Shown here: positions 5,724 through 15,200 of the stretch, one piece after another | Numbering within the stretch: position 1 is the first letter of the stretch | How the letters are laid out: each line of letters starts with the position of its first letter | From: an uncultured Oscillospiraceae bacterium | GTDB lineage: Bacteria; Bacillota; Clostridia; Oscillospirales; Oscillospiraceae | DNA length: 16,455 nt | Reading direction: 5' to 3' | Assembly: GCA_934569195.1 (NCBI GenBank) | Contig: CAKTKB010000024.1 | Location: 1 to 16,455, forward strand | The notes under the pieces: model-generated | What the model was told of the DNA's origin: nothing | Seen by the model: the letters and a program-made list of their open reading frames with translations, nothing else | Databases searched by the model: none | Made by a program: the position numbers and the translations under genes

Positions 5724-6819
5724 CGTTAAAATCGTCGGCGCTCACAGCAACCGGCTTTTCTGCGGGCTTGGCAGGTGCCTTTGCGCCTGCTCCTTGCAGC
5801 TTCCACAGATTGTCCCGCACCTGCTGCTCCACACGCTGCGCAATCTCCGGATTGGACTGCAAATAAGCCTTCACACTGTCCTTGCCCTGGCCGATGCGCT
5901 CGTCTCCCATAGAGAACCAGCTTCCGCTCTTCTGAATGATATCCAGCTGCACCGCCAGATCCACCATCTCGCCCCATTTGCTGATGCCCTGACCGTAGAG
6001 AATGTCAAAATACGCTTCGCGGAAGGGCGGCGCAACCTTATTTTTAACAACCTTCACCCGCGTCTTATTGCCGATGATATTGCTGCCCTCCTTGATGGCC
6101 TCCACGCGCCGCACGTCCAGACGCACGGATGCGTAAAACTTCAGCGCGTTGCCGCCCGTGGTCGTCTCGGGGTTTCCGTACATGACGCCGATCTTCATAC
6201 GCAGCTGGTTGATGAAAATGACGACACAGTTTGTTTTCGCAATGGTACCTGCCAGCTTCCGCAGCGCCTGGGACATCAGCCGGGCCTGCAGGCCCACAAA
6301 GGTGTCGCCCATGTCTCCCTCGATCTCCTGCCGGGGTGTCAGCGCTGCCACAGAGTCCACCACCACGGCGTCGACTGCGCCGGAGCGGACCAGCGCGTCG
6401 GTGATTTCCAGTGCCTGCTCCCCCGTATCCGGCTGAGAAACCAGCATATTATCCGTATCCACGCCCAACGCTGCGGCGTAAACCGGGTCCAGGGCATGCT
6501 CCGCATCCACGAAAGCGACCTCCCCGCCCCGCTTCTGCGCCTCTGCCAGGATATGCAGCGCCAACGTGGTCTTACCGGAGGATTCCGGCCCATAAATCTC
6601 AATAATGCGTCCCTTGGGAACGCCGCCGATTCCCAGGGCCGCGTCCAGCGCCAGGGAGCCTGTGGGAATATAGTCTACGTTCATATCCGGCCGGTCTCCC
6701 AGACGCATGACCGTACCCTTTCCGTAGTTTTTCTCAATCTGAGCCAGGGCTGTCTCCAGCGCTTTTTTCTTGTCGGATGCCGGAGCGGGCGCCTCATAAG
6801 TCGTCTTCTTGGTTGCCAT
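5713..6819 (-). CDS. recA: Recombinase RecA
   Basis: RecA polymerises on single-stranded DNA, catalyses homologous strand exchange and stimulates LexA self-cleavage. The 368-residue protein has the Walker A motif Gly-Pro-Glu-Ser-Ser-Gly-Lys-Thr-Thr at about 77-85 (Lys83), the conserved Glu-His-Ala-Leu-Asp-Pro segment, Walker B (Val-Val-Val-Asp-Ser), and the loop L1/L2 regions (Gly-Asp-Met-Gly-Asp and Asn-Pro-Glu-Thr-Thr-Thr-Gly-Gly). An acidic C-terminal tail is present. The ATG at 6819 is chosen, with GGAAAGGAT upstream; an in-frame extension to 6852 is rejected because it lies within prmC. It starts 4 bases after the prmC stop. No LexA-type box was found in the sequence just upstream. Confidence 0.98.
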   Translation of the reverse strand: MATKKTTYEAPAPASDKKKALETALAQIEKNYGKGTVMRLGDRPDMNVDYIPTGSLALDAALGIGGVPKGRIIEIYGPESSGKTTLALHILAEAQKRGGEVAFVDAEHALDPVYAAALGVDTDNMLVSQPDTGEQALEITDALVRSGAVDAVVVDSVAALTPRQEIEGDMGDTFVGLQARLMSQALRKLAGTIAKTNCVVIFINQLRMKIGVMYGNPETTTGGNALKFYASVRLDVRRVEAIKEGSNIIGNKTRVKVVKNKVAPPFREAYFDILYGQGISKWGEMVDLAVQLDIIQKSGSWFSMGDERIGQGKDSVKAYLQSNPEIAQRVEQQVRDNLWKLQGAGAKAPAKPAEKPVAVSADDFNDEN

Positions 6820-6823
6820 GGTT

Positions 6824-7702
6824 TTATCTATCCTTTCCGCTGTATTGAGCAAGCACTGCCCGCTCTACGTCATGAAAATCCTTTTTCCGTTCCAAAATGG
6901 AGAAGTCGTTCTCCCGCAAAATCCGGCAAACCGCATCCCCCTGGCCCATTCCGAACTCCAGGCACAGATATCCGCCCGTCTTCAGCGATCCGCGATAATG
7001 TTCGGCAATGGAGCGGTAGAAGTTCAGTCCGTCCTCTCCACCGTAAAGAGCCATCGGCGGTTCAAAGTGCTTGACACTTTTCGGAAGTGCTTCCATCTCT
7101 GCCGCCGTTACATAAGGCGGATTGGAGACAATCAAATCAAACCGCCCCAAAAACGCCGGGGCGGCGGCCAGTGCGTCCGCCTGCACGCAGGAGACGCGGC
7201 CGGAAAGCTTCAAGTCCGTAACATTTCTTTTTGCGACCGCCAAGGCATCCCGGGATAGGTCCGCCAGTGTGACACGCGCATCCTTCACTCGCGTAGCCAC
7301 CGCCAGTCCGATACACCCGGAACCGGTACATAGGTCCAGAATCCGCGGATCCTTTTCTAAAAACAGCGCCTGCTGAATGGCCAGCTCCGTTACTGCACAG
7401 GTATCATCCCGAGGAATCAGGACATTTCTGTCAACATGAAGCGTCAGGCCATAAAAGTCCCATTCGCCAAGCACATAGGCCAGGGGTTCTCCGTCTATAA
7501 TTCTGCCGACGAGAGATGCCATCGTCCCCCGCTCTTTATCCGTCGCACATCGCTCTCTGTCCGCCAGCACCACCTCCTGGGGCTGCCCGACCGCGTGGCA
7601 CAGCAGATTTCTTGCAAGGAACCCCGCATCCTGGGGCTGCTCTCCGTGACGCATCAGCGTCTCCCGGGCCTCCAGATAGAGCTGCGCATAGGTCTTCACC
7701 AC
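6824..7702 (-). CDS. prmC: Peptide chain release factor N5-glutamine methyltransferase
   Basis: PrmC methylates the Gln of the GGQ motif in release factors RF1 and RF2, which raises their peptide-release activity. The 292-residue protein has the N-terminal helical domain (about 1-75), the Ile-Pro-Arg-x-Asp-Thr motif (about 96-101), the SAM-binding Asp-Leu-x-Thr-Gly-Ser-Gly-Cys-Ile motif (about 123-131), and the catalytic Asn-Pro-Pro-Tyr motif (about 194-197). Starts are GTG at 7702 (10 bases from AAGGAGG) or GTG at 7699. The second would give a GTGA overlap with the upstream gene; I prefer 7702 on spacing. A longer reading to 7858 runs antiparallel to known sequence of the upstream gene and is rejected. 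prfA, a frequent neighbour, is not adjacent. Confidence 0.95.
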   Translation of the reverse strand: MVKTYAQLYLEARETLMRHGEQPQDAGFLARNLLCHAVGQPQEVVLADRERCATDKERGTMASLVGRIIDGEPLAYVLGEWDFYGLTLHVDRNVLIPRDDTCAVTELAIQQALFLEKDPRILDLCTGSGCIGLAVATRVKDARVTLADLSRDALAVAKRNVTDLKLSGRVSCVQADALAAAPAFLGRFDLIVSNPPYVTAAEMEALPKSVKHFEPPMALYGGEDGLNFYRSIAEHYRGSLKTGGYLCLEFGMGQGDAVCRILRENDFSILERKKDFHDVERAVLAQYSGKDR

Positions 7703-8703
7703 CGGTCGCTCCCCTCCTTCTCCGGGAGGACGGCCGTCACAGCCGCAATTCCCACTTCGATCATACTGTCGTCCGGCTCGTTTGTGGTGAAATTCTGGAA
7801 CCACATTCCGGGTGCCGTCAATACGCGGGTAAAAACATTGTCGTGTCTGCCGATCCACCGGTTCATCTCATAGCTGACCGCGACGACCAACGGAATCAGC
7901 AGCAGCTTAAAGAGAATCATAATCACTTGATACAGCACGCTTCCGCTCATCGCCCGCAAGCCGGGGGCCAGGGCCAACAGCACAGAGGAAGCCGCAGAGA
8001 AAATCAAGATCGACAGCAGCATCACAACCAGCAGAAAGCTCGTCCCGCACCGGGGGTGAAAGCGTGTCATCTTACGCACATTTTCCACCGTCAGCGGCAG
8101 TCCCGCTTCATAGCAGCGAATCGTTTTATGCTCCGCGCCGTGGTAGGAAAAAAGTCTGCGCATGTCCGGCATCTTCGATATTCCGATCATGTATGCCATA
8201 AAGATGACCATTCGGAAGGCGCCTTCAATCAGGTTGCGCAGCAGATTGCTCTGGACCCAGCGGTAAAAAATCCCACCCAGGAGCATGGGCAAAAGGAAAA
8301 AGAGCACCACGGACAGGCACACGCCCATCAAAACTGCAAAGGATACCAGTGCTTTCTGGAATTTTTCACTTCCCAGCTTTTTCTCCAGCCAGGCATCGAA
8401 CTTGGAAACCTTTTCTCCTTCCCCTTCCGATTCCTCCGGCGACAGGTCCGCTGAGCGCATCAGTGCTTTCACGCCCACCGTCTGCGCATCCAGGAAGCCA
8501 TACACGCCGCGGATCAGCGGCCACTTCAGGACCGAACCATCCGGCGGGAGCCTGCGCTGCTGCACCTCCGTGTGCATACCGTCCTTTCCGCGGATCACGA
8601 TGGCGTCCTTTTCCGGTCCGCGCATCAGGATTCCCTCGATGAGCGCCTGTCCGCCGATCATGGTCTTGAATTTTTCCTGTGGTTGTGCTTTCTTTTTATC
8701 CAT
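7696..8703 (-). CDS. DUF1385 family membrane protein (YqhQ-like)
   Basis: This 335-residue protein belongs to the DUF1385/YqhQ family, whose biochemical role is not established. Visible family motifs are Gly-Gly-Gln-Ala-Leu-x-Glu-Gly-x-x-Met-Arg-Gly-Pro (17-30), Tyr-His-Gly-Ala-Glu-His-Lys-Thr (187-194) and Arg-x-His-Pro-Arg-Cys-Gly-Thr-Ser (214-222). Probable membrane segments are at about 117-145, 160-176, 222-247 and 256-280. The conserved His/Glu/Cys set could bind metal; that is inference. The ATG at 8703 is preferred, with GAAAGG 8 bases upstream. A GTG at 8721 overlapping the kinase stop is an alternative but lacks a ribosome binding site. The association with prmC is widespread in Firmicutes. 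Confidence 0.9.
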   Translation of the reverse strand: MDKKKAQPQEKFKTMIGGQALIEGILMRGPEKDAIVIRGKDGMHTEVQQRRLPPDGSVLKWPLIRGVYGFLDAQTVGVKALMRSADLSPEESEGEGEKVSKFDAWLEKKLGSEKFQKALVSFAVLMGVCLSVVLFFLLPMLLGGIFYRWVQSNLLRNLIEGAFRMVIFMAYMIGISKMPDMRRLFSYHGAEHKTIRCYEAGLPLTVENVRKMTRFHPRCGTSFLLVVMLLSILIFSAASSVLLALAPGLRAMSGSVLYQVIMILFKLLLIPLVVAVSYEMNRWIGRHDNVFTRVLTAPGMWFQNFTTNEPDDSMIEVGIAAVTAVLPEKEGSDRW

Positions 8704-8717
8704 AAACAGAGCCTTTC

Positions 8718-10163
8718 TCACTGCGCTGCCGGAATACGGACGGTCACCAGTGTGCCGCCGCCCTGCGCATTTTCCAACGTCAGCGTACCGCCGTGCATTT
8801 CCACGATTTCATCGCAAACCGCAAGGCCGATTCCGGTCCCTCGGGCCTTGGAGCTGCCTTTATAAAATTTCTTCTTGACCAGCGGGATTTCGTCCTCCGG
8901 AATGCCCGGGCCGTAATCCCGCACTCGAATCACGACCGAATCACCCTCTAAGTGAATGGATGCTTCAATTTTCTTTCCTTCGCCGCCGTGCTTTGCCGCA
9001 TTGTCCAGAATGTTCAAAAACACTTGCCGCATTCGCTTGGGATCGCAGGGAATCTCAGGAATATCGTCGTCATTGTCCAGGTAGGTCAGCGTAATCCCAT
9101 CCTGGTGGAGGCGGCTGCCATACATGTAGACCGTATCCTCAAACTCCCCGCGGATATCCGCCTGCTCCACATTCAGCGTCATGCGTCCATCCTGAATCCG
9201 GGTGAAGTCCAACAAATCCACGACCATCTCCGTCAGGCGCTTAGCCTCACGGGAAATAATGCGCAGTCCGCGGCGCGTCTGATCGTCCAGCCCCTCAGAG
9301 GACAGGAGCGTCTCCGTCCAGCCGTTAATGGCCGTGAGCGGTGTACGCAGCTCATGGGACAAGGACGAAATAAACTCCGCCTGGACCCGCTCATTCTGGC
9401 TGATTTTCCCGGACAATTCGTTGATTGTTTGGGCCAGATCTCCGATCTCGTCGTCATACCGCCTTTGAATCTGGACGCCATAGCTTCCGGCGGCAATTTT
9501 TTTCGCCTTTTCCGTAATTTCCGCCAATGGCACCAAAATGGTGCGGATGTAATATTCACTGCTCAATATGACGACCAGCAAAACCACCAGGCAGACCGTA
9601 AGGGCGGTAAAGGCAGCCTGAAAAATCTGTCTGTCCAGAATGCGGGTGGACGTCACATATCGCAGCACGCCGATAACCTCGCCGTTGCTGTATATCATAG
9701 GGCAGGATACCGCCATGATCCGCTCCCCCGTGTCCGGGTTCACCCCGACATACGGCTCGATTCCGCGATTGCTCATGGCCTTCTGGATGTCCGGCGTAGT
9801 GGGATTGGGTCCCACCCATTGGCCGCAGGAGGAGGCCACGATCTGCCCCGAGCTGTTGATAAACTGAAGCTCTATATCGTTCCGATATTCAAATGTCCTG
9901 GCATACGTAATGCAGGACTGATAATAAGCATCGTAATCCTGACCGATGTAGTCTGCAAAAAAATCCGCCGTTGTCTTGGCCCGGTAGCGCATATCCGATT
10001 CCAGGTTGGAATAATAGTACGCCGCAAAATAGAGCGTAATCGCAAAAATACACACCACGCCGATTGCACTGACGATTCCGATGGTGTTCACCATCCAGCG
10101 TCTGCGAAGTCCACCGGATTTTTTCAGCTTCTTTTTTTTGCCCACTGCTCTCACGCGCCCCAT
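8718..10163 (-). CDS. Membrane sensor histidine kinase (PhoR/WalK type)
   Basis: The 481-residue kinase has a basic N-terminus, membrane span 1 (about 26-52), an extracytoplasmic sensor region (about 53-180, PAS/Cache-like pattern Phe-Ile-Asn-Ser-Ser-Gly-Gln-Ile-Val) with two cysteines, span 2 (about 182-203), a HAMP linker (about 205-255), and a HisKA domain with the phospho-accepting His270 in Ser-His-Glu-Leu-Arg-Thr-Pro-Leu. The HATPase has an N box (Asn384 to Asn388), a G1 box (Asp-x-Gly-x-Gly near 416) and a G2 box (Gly-Thr-Gly-Ile-Gly-Leu near 442). The start is uncertain: ATG at 10163 is listed, while GTG at 10154 would give a GTGA overlap with the regulator stop. Neither has a strong ribosome binding site, which suggests translational coupling. 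The ligand is unknown; a link to the adjacent lipoprotein is inferred. Confidence 0.9.
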   Translation of the reverse strand: MGRVRAVGKKKKLKKSGGLRRRWMVNTIGIVSAIGVVCIFAITLYFAAYYYSNLESDMRYRAKTTADFFADYIGQDYDAYYQSCITYARTFEYRNDIELQFINSSGQIVASSCGQWVGPNPTTPDIQKAMSNRGIEPYVGVNPDTGERIMAVSCPMIYSNGEVIGVLRYVTSTRILDRQIFQAAFTALTVCLVVLLVVILSSEYYIRTILVPLAEITEKAKKIAAGSYGVQIQRRYDDEIGDLAQTINELSGKISQNERVQAEFISSLSHELRTPLTAINGWTETLLSSEGLDDQTRRGLRIISREAKRLTEMVVDLLDFTRIQDGRMTLNVEQADIRGEFEDTVYMYGSRLHQDGITLTYLDNDDDIPEIPCDPKRMRQVFLNILDNAAKHGGEGKKIEASIHLEGDSVVIRVRDYGPGIPEDEIPLVKKKFYKGSSKARGTGIGLAVCDEIVEMHGGTLTLENAQGGGTLVTVRIPAAQ

Positions 10164-10837
10164 TTGTAGCCAAAGCCCCACACCGTCGTGATGTAGGTCG
10201 GGTTGGCCGTGTCATCCTCAATCTTGATTCTCAGGCGGCGGATATTCACGTCCACGATTTTCAGCTCGCCCTCATAGTCCTTTCCCCACACCGCTGCGAG
10301 GATGTCCTCCCGGGACAATGCTCTTCCGGGATTCTGCATAAAAAGTCTCAGAATTGCGTATTCCACCTGGGTCAGACGAATTCTGTTTCCGTTCTTCTCC
10401 AGCGTATGGTTACGCGTGTTCATCACAAATGGGCCTTGGCTTAGCAGCTCTGAGCTTGCCATGCTGTCTCCGCCGATCCGCCGGTACAGCGCGTCGATCC
10501 GCGCCGTAAGCTCTGCCGGAGAAAAGGGCTTTGTTACATAGTCATCCGCCCCCGTCATCAGTCCCGTTACCTTGTCCATTTCCTGGGCACGGGCCGTCAG
10601 CATGATGATGCCGATCTGCTTGCTGGTAGCGCGGATGTTGCGGCAGACCTCAAAGCCGTCGATATCCGGCAGCATGATATCCAGAATCGCCACGCCAATG
10701 TCCGGATTCTCCTTCAGCTTTTCCAACGCCTCCCTGCCTGTGCCCGCCTCAATGGCGTCATATCCGGCCCGGCGCAGATTGATGACAACAAAGCTGCGGA
10801 TATTCACCTCATCCTCTAAAATCAATACTTTCTTCAT
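10151..10837 (-). CDS. OmpR/PhoB-family response regulator
   Basis: The 228-residue protein has a receiver domain (1-120) with acidic Glu8/Asp9, phospho-acceptor Asp53, Thr81 and Lys103, all in canonical context. A winged-helix DNA-binding domain (about 130-228) follows, with the Leu-Thr-x-x-Glu-Tyr-x-Ile-Leu helix and the Val-Asp-Val-x-Ile-x-x-Leu-Arg recognition region. It should be phosphorylated by the kinase encoded directly downstream. The ribosome binding site AAGGGG precedes the ATG at 10837, ten bases after the lipoprotein stop. The PhoP/WalR-like sequence suggests control of envelope or cell-wall genes, but the actual regulon cannot be told from here. Confidence 0.94.
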   Translation of the reverse strand: MKKVLILEDEVNIRSFVVINLRRAGYDAIEAGTGREALEKLKENPDIGVAILDIMLPDIDGFEVCRNIRATSKQIGIIMLTARAQEMDKVTGLMTGADDYVTKPFSPAELTARIDALYRRIGGDSMASSELLSQGPFVMNTRNHTLEKNGNRIRLTQVEYAILRLFMQNPGRALSREDILAAVWGKDYEGELKIVDVNIRRLRIKIEDDTANPTYITTVWGFGYKWGA

Positions 10838-10847
10838 AGCGTTCCCC

Positions 10848-12182
10848 TTACGTCTCTCCTGTTTTCCAGTCCCTGTGAATCAAATGAAATGCCTGGCCGA
10901 CCTCCTCGGATGTCAGCCCCTGCACTGCGCCGGCCGCCTCCAGACGTGCGGCATAGATCGTATGATCTGTGGAGTAAACCACAAACCGATTGTCCCGCGC
11001 TGCCTCGTCCTCCCGGTCGTCGCCTGTAAGGACATACAGCGTCAGCACCTTATCCTGCTGCGCGTAGCTATCGTCCCACACGTAGAAGCTGTAGCTTACT
11101 GCCGCGCTGCCCTCCTGCTCCCGCAGGACCTCCACACGGCTTGCCATATCCGCATCCAGCTGCAAATACCATCCGTCAGCAAAATTGTGATAGGTAAACA
11201 GCTTATCCACCTCTGCGCCGGATGCGGTCATGGCATACCAGCGCACCAGATACTGCTGCTCCGGGTCAGTCGTGCGGGAGGGGACTGCCGCCACAAGACT
11301 CGGCAGCTCCACCACACCGTCCTCATCGATATCGTCCGCATAGACGTAATAGCTGCGCAGCGTCTGCACACTGGTACCGGATTCATTGGAAAGGGAGACA
11401 TTGGTAAAGCTCCCTTTGATAACGGAAAACACGTCGGTAATGATGGCATTTTCTCCGGCCAGGCTGGCCACAAACACGGCGCTCGGGCCATCCTCCAGCC
11501 GCCCGGTAACAATCCGCTTGATCTGGTCCGCCGGCTCCGACATGGCCACCTCCGTGGACCGCCGGGCCTGTCCCTGCTGGAAGCTGTAAAGCTCCGCCAC
11601 GCCGTTATCCACCTCCTGCTGCCCCGGACGGAGCACCAGAAGCTCGGACAAAGCATCTCCGTCCAGATCATAGGTCAGAAAGCGGGTATAATTCACCGAC
11701 AGCATCTTCGCATCCTGCCCGTCGGCAAAGCTGTAAACGCTCACCGAGCGCAAAACCTGGTTGCTCAGCTGGCATCCGACGACCATCTCCAGGCCGTCCC
11801 GATCATCCATCTGTGCATACTCCACCTGCTCAAAGGCCGTGCCGGAGCTTTGGATGCTCCAAGCGAGCGTATAGTCGTCCCCCGTCTGGCGGAACACAAG
11901 AATGCGCAGCGGCTTATCTCCGGAGCCTTTGGCAAAAAGGATATACTCCGGCACGCCGTCTCCGGTCAGATCCGCCATCTGGACGGACTGCTGATGCTCT
12001 CCCGACAGCGGCGCGCAATATTCCAGCGATGCCATCTCCCGGTCAATGGCGCTTTGCACGCTGTTATACTCCTCCGAGCGCTTCGGCAGACAGTACATCT
12101 GGTCCACCGTGCGCATTGCGCAGCCGCCCAGCAGGAGCACGGCTATAGCAAACAGCCCCAAGAGGCTCACAAATCGCTTCAT
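10848..12182 (-). CDS. Lipoprotein with FG-GAP/integrin-like calcium-motif repeats
   Basis: This is a 444-residue predicted surface lipoprotein: Lys-Arg N-terminus, hydrophobic core to residue 18, and lipobox Leu-Gly-Gly-Cys with Cys21. After it, Asp-rich motifs recur at about 71 (Asp-Leu-Thr-Gly-Asp-Gly), 126 (Asp-Asp-Arg-Asp-Gly), 172 (Asp-Leu-Asp-Gly-Asp), 229 (Leu-Glu-Asp-Gly, degenerate) and 284 (Asp-Ile-Asp-Glu-Asp-Gly). Each is followed by a hydrophobic strand, and most spacings are close to 55 residues. This is the pattern of FG-GAP/VCBS beta-propeller blades that bind calcium. I do not recognise a named family. As first gene of the operon, with a promoter just upstream and a sensor kinase two genes on, it may sense or scaffold at the cell surface; that is inference. 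The start is supported by the signal peptide, and the GGGAG ribosome binding site is weak. Confidence 0.85.
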   Translation of the reverse strand: MKRFVSLLGLFAIAVLLLGGCAMRTVDQMYCLPKRSEEYNSVQSAIDREMASLEYCAPLSGEHQQSVQMADLTGDGVPEYILFAKGSGDKPLRILVFRQTGDDYTLAWSIQSSGTAFEQVEYAQMDDRDGLEMVVGCQLSNQVLRSVSVYSFADGQDAKMLSVNYTRFLTYDLDGDALSELLVLRPGQQEVDNGVAELYSFQQGQARRSTEVAMSEPADQIKRIVTGRLEDGPSAVFVASLAGENAIITDVFSVIKGSFTNVSLSNESGTSVQTLRSYYVYADDIDEDGVVELPSLVAAVPSRTTDPEQQYLVRWYAMTASGAEVDKLFTYHNFADGWYLQLDADMASRVEVLREQEGSAAVSYSFYVWDDSYAQQDKVLTLYVLTGDDREDEAARDNRFVVYSTDHTIYAARLEAAGAVQGLTSEEVGQAFHLIHRDWKTGET

Positions 12183-12228
12183 CGTGTTTTGATTCTCCCT
12201 GTGCTTGGATTTTCCTTCTACTCCGGAT

Positions 12229-12237
12229 ATTATAGCA
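12229..12237 (-). promoter_or_regulatory. Extended -10 promoter for the nine-gene operon
   Basis: Reading the minus strand, TGCTATAAT is present: a perfect TATAAT (12234 to 12229) with an upstream TGn extension. The -35 region 16-17 bases further upstream is weak (TTTCTT-like), which is usual for extended -10 promoters. Transcription would start near 12222, about 40 bases before the lipoprotein ATG. It lies in the 76-base gap after dnaE, where no terminator hairpin for dnaE is visible, so readthrough from dnaE is also possible. Confidence 0.7.
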
Positions 12238-12258
12238 CAATCCCCCCTAAAAAGAAAG

Positions 12259-15200
12259 CTATTTCAGCACAATGTTTTCTTCTCCCAGGACGCGCTTCAG
12301 CTCTCCGAGCATACTCCCCGCCAGGTCGCAGTGGGTCCCGCGGCGCTGCCTGGTATCCTCAAAGTACAGGACCGCCTGGTAGGGTCCGGGGAACATGTTC
12401 AATATGGAGCGAATTTTAGGATACAGCTTCCCCTTCTGGTCCGGCAGACGCAGATACAGCCGCGTCTCCGGAGGGTAGGACACCTTCTGCGGCCGCTCCG
12501 TATCCGGCCGTTCCCCCTGGGAATAGTCCGTAATGGGCCTTGCCCGGTTGATAACAATCTGCGGCTCCTTTTCCTCCCGGATGGACAGCCTGCCTGTCAC
12601 GACGACAGGCGTATTTTCCCTGAGATAGCCGCCGTACTGGTTCATAACATTGGAAAAAGCCAGCATCTCAATGGCCGCCGTGTCGTCCTCCACCGTAAGG
12701 TAAGCCATCATGGAATTGTTGCGGGTCGTTTTCATTTTCAGGTTCTGCACGATTCCCGCCACGCTGACGATCTGGTCGTCCCGGTAGCTGCTCCCTTCCT
12801 CCGTCAGCGCGGCAATGGGAACCACATTGGAGCCGGTCAGATACTGCCGGTAATCGTCCATGGGATGGCCGGAAAGGTAAATGCCGGTCGTCTCCTTCTC
12901 CATGACCATAAGGTCGCCCCGGCTCAGCTCCGGTATGTCCGGAATGGGAATGCTGTCCGTCTGCCCGCCGTCAGGCAGCAGAGAAAACAGGCCCATCTGT
13001 CCCTCCAGATTCCGCCGCCGGCTGCCGGCAATGCTGTCCATCAGCGTCTCATACACTGCCAGCAGCGCGCTCCGGTGGTTGCCGAAGCCATCCATCGCGC
13101 CGCATTTGATCAGATTCTCGACGGCGCGTTTGTTCAGCTCTCCCTCACCCATGCGCTGCACGAAATCCTCCAGTGAACGGAAGGGGCCGCCCTCCTGTCT
13201 GCGTGCAACAATGCTGCGGATCAGGCCGTGACCCAGGTTGCGGACAGCTCCCAAGCCAAATCGAATCCCGTCTCCCTCCACAACAAACGGATCCTCCGAA
13301 TGGTTGATATCCGGCGGCAGGGTCGGAATGCCCATCTCCTTACACTCGCTGATGTAGCCGGAAATCTTTTCCGCCGAATCCAGGACGGAGGTCATAAGCG
13401 CCGCCATATACTGCTTTGGATAGTGGCACTTCAGGTAGGCCGTCTGGTAGGCAACAATCGCATAGCACACGGCATGGGCCTTGTTAAAGGCATAATTGGC
13501 AAAATCTACGATCTCGTCATAGATCGACTGGGCCGCCTGCTCGCTGATACCGTTTGCGATGCAGCCGGAAATGTTTCGCGCGGAGTCTCCATAGACAAAA
13601 GTTTTTCGTTCCTCTGCTATGATTTTCATCTTTTTCTTGGAAATGGCCCGGCGGATATTATCCGCCTGTCCCATGGTATAGCCGCCGAGAGTCCGAAAAA
13701 TCTCGATCACCTGCTCCTGATAGACAATGCAGCCATAGGTGACCCGGAGAATTGGCTCCAGTCTGGGCGTCTTATAGCGAATTTTTGAGGGGTCCAGCTT
13801 ATTAGCAATAAAGGTCGGTATGGAATCCATGGGACCGGGGCGATACAGGGCGACGATTGCCGTGATGTCCTCGATGGAGCTTGCCTTCATATTGACGCAA
13901 ACCCCCGTCATACCGGCAGATTCCAGCTGGAATACGCCCTGGGTCTTTCCCTCCGTCAGCATGGCAAAGGTCTGCGCGTCATCGTCCGGGACCGTCTTGA
14001 TATCAAAGTCGGGCACCAATCTGCGGATATCCTTCTGCGCATCCTCAATGACCGTCAGGTTCCGCAGGCCCAGAAAGTCCATTTTCAGCAGGCCCAGCTC
14101 TTCTATCGTCGTCATGGTGTACTGCGTGACGATGGTATTATCATTGCGGGAAAGGGGCACATACGTACACACCGGGTCCGCCGTAATGACAACGCCCGCA
14201 GCGTGGGTGGAGGAATTGCGGGGCATTCCCTCCAAAGCCCGGGCCGTGTCGATCAGTCCCCGCACCCGCTCGTCGGAATCGTACATTTCCTTCAGCCGGG
14301 GCGATGCCTCCATCGCTTCCTTGAGGGTAATATGGGGCGTGGTCGGAACCAGCTTGGCCACCACATCCGTCTCGGCATAGGAGAAATTCAGCGCGCGTCC
14401 CACATCCCGAATCGCGCCCCGGGCCGCCATCGTACCGAAGGTCACAATCTGCGCAACATGGTCAGCCCCGTACTTGCGCATGACATATTCAATGACCTCT
14501 CCCCGCCGCTCCTGGCAGAAGTCCGTATCGAAGTCCGGCATACTGACCCGCTCCGGATTCAGAAAGCGTTCAAAAATCAGTGCATATTTCATCGGATCGA
14601 CCTCAGTAATATGCATACAGTACGCCACAATGGAGGCTGCGCCGGAACCGCGCCCGGGCCCTACCGGGATCCCAGACTCCTTTGCATAGCGGATAAAATC
14701 CCACACAATGAGATAGTAATTGACGTACCCCATTGTGCTGATGACATTGATCTCATAGGCCAGCCGCTCCCGGTAGCTCTCAGGCGGGTCCGGATAGCGC
14801 TCACGGAAGCCATCCTCACAGAGCTTTCGGAAGAACGCCTCGTTGGTATATCCCTCGGGGACCGGGAAGGACGGCAGGTGGTACTCGTGAAAGGTAAACT
14901 CCACATTGCACCGCTGGGCAATCCGGACCGTATTTTCAAAGGCTTCCGGGCAATTGGGAAACAAGAGCCGAAGCTCCTGCTCACTTTTCAGATAAAACTC
15001 CTCCGTCTGGAACTTCATCCGGTTGGGGTCATCCACCGTTTTCCCCGTCTGAATGCACAGCAGCACATCCTGCATCCTGGCATCTTCCTTGCGAAGGTAG
15101 TGCGCGTCGTTCGTCACCACCAGCGGAAGCCCGGTCTCCCGTGCCAGGCGCATAACCCCCTGATTGACCGGCCGCTGGAGATCGATTCCGTGATCCTGAA

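Noticed and set aside
7060..7085. Possible LexA box in prmC near 7057-7080
   Set aside because: The GTTC and GTGTC-like bases do not form the required GAAC-N4-GTTC dyad on either strand.
10572..12419. Plus-strand open frame of 615 codons opposite the response regulator and lipoprotein
   Set aside because: It is antisense to genes with clear motifs (receiver domain, lipobox). It has no domain signal of its own, and its end crosses the operon promoter.
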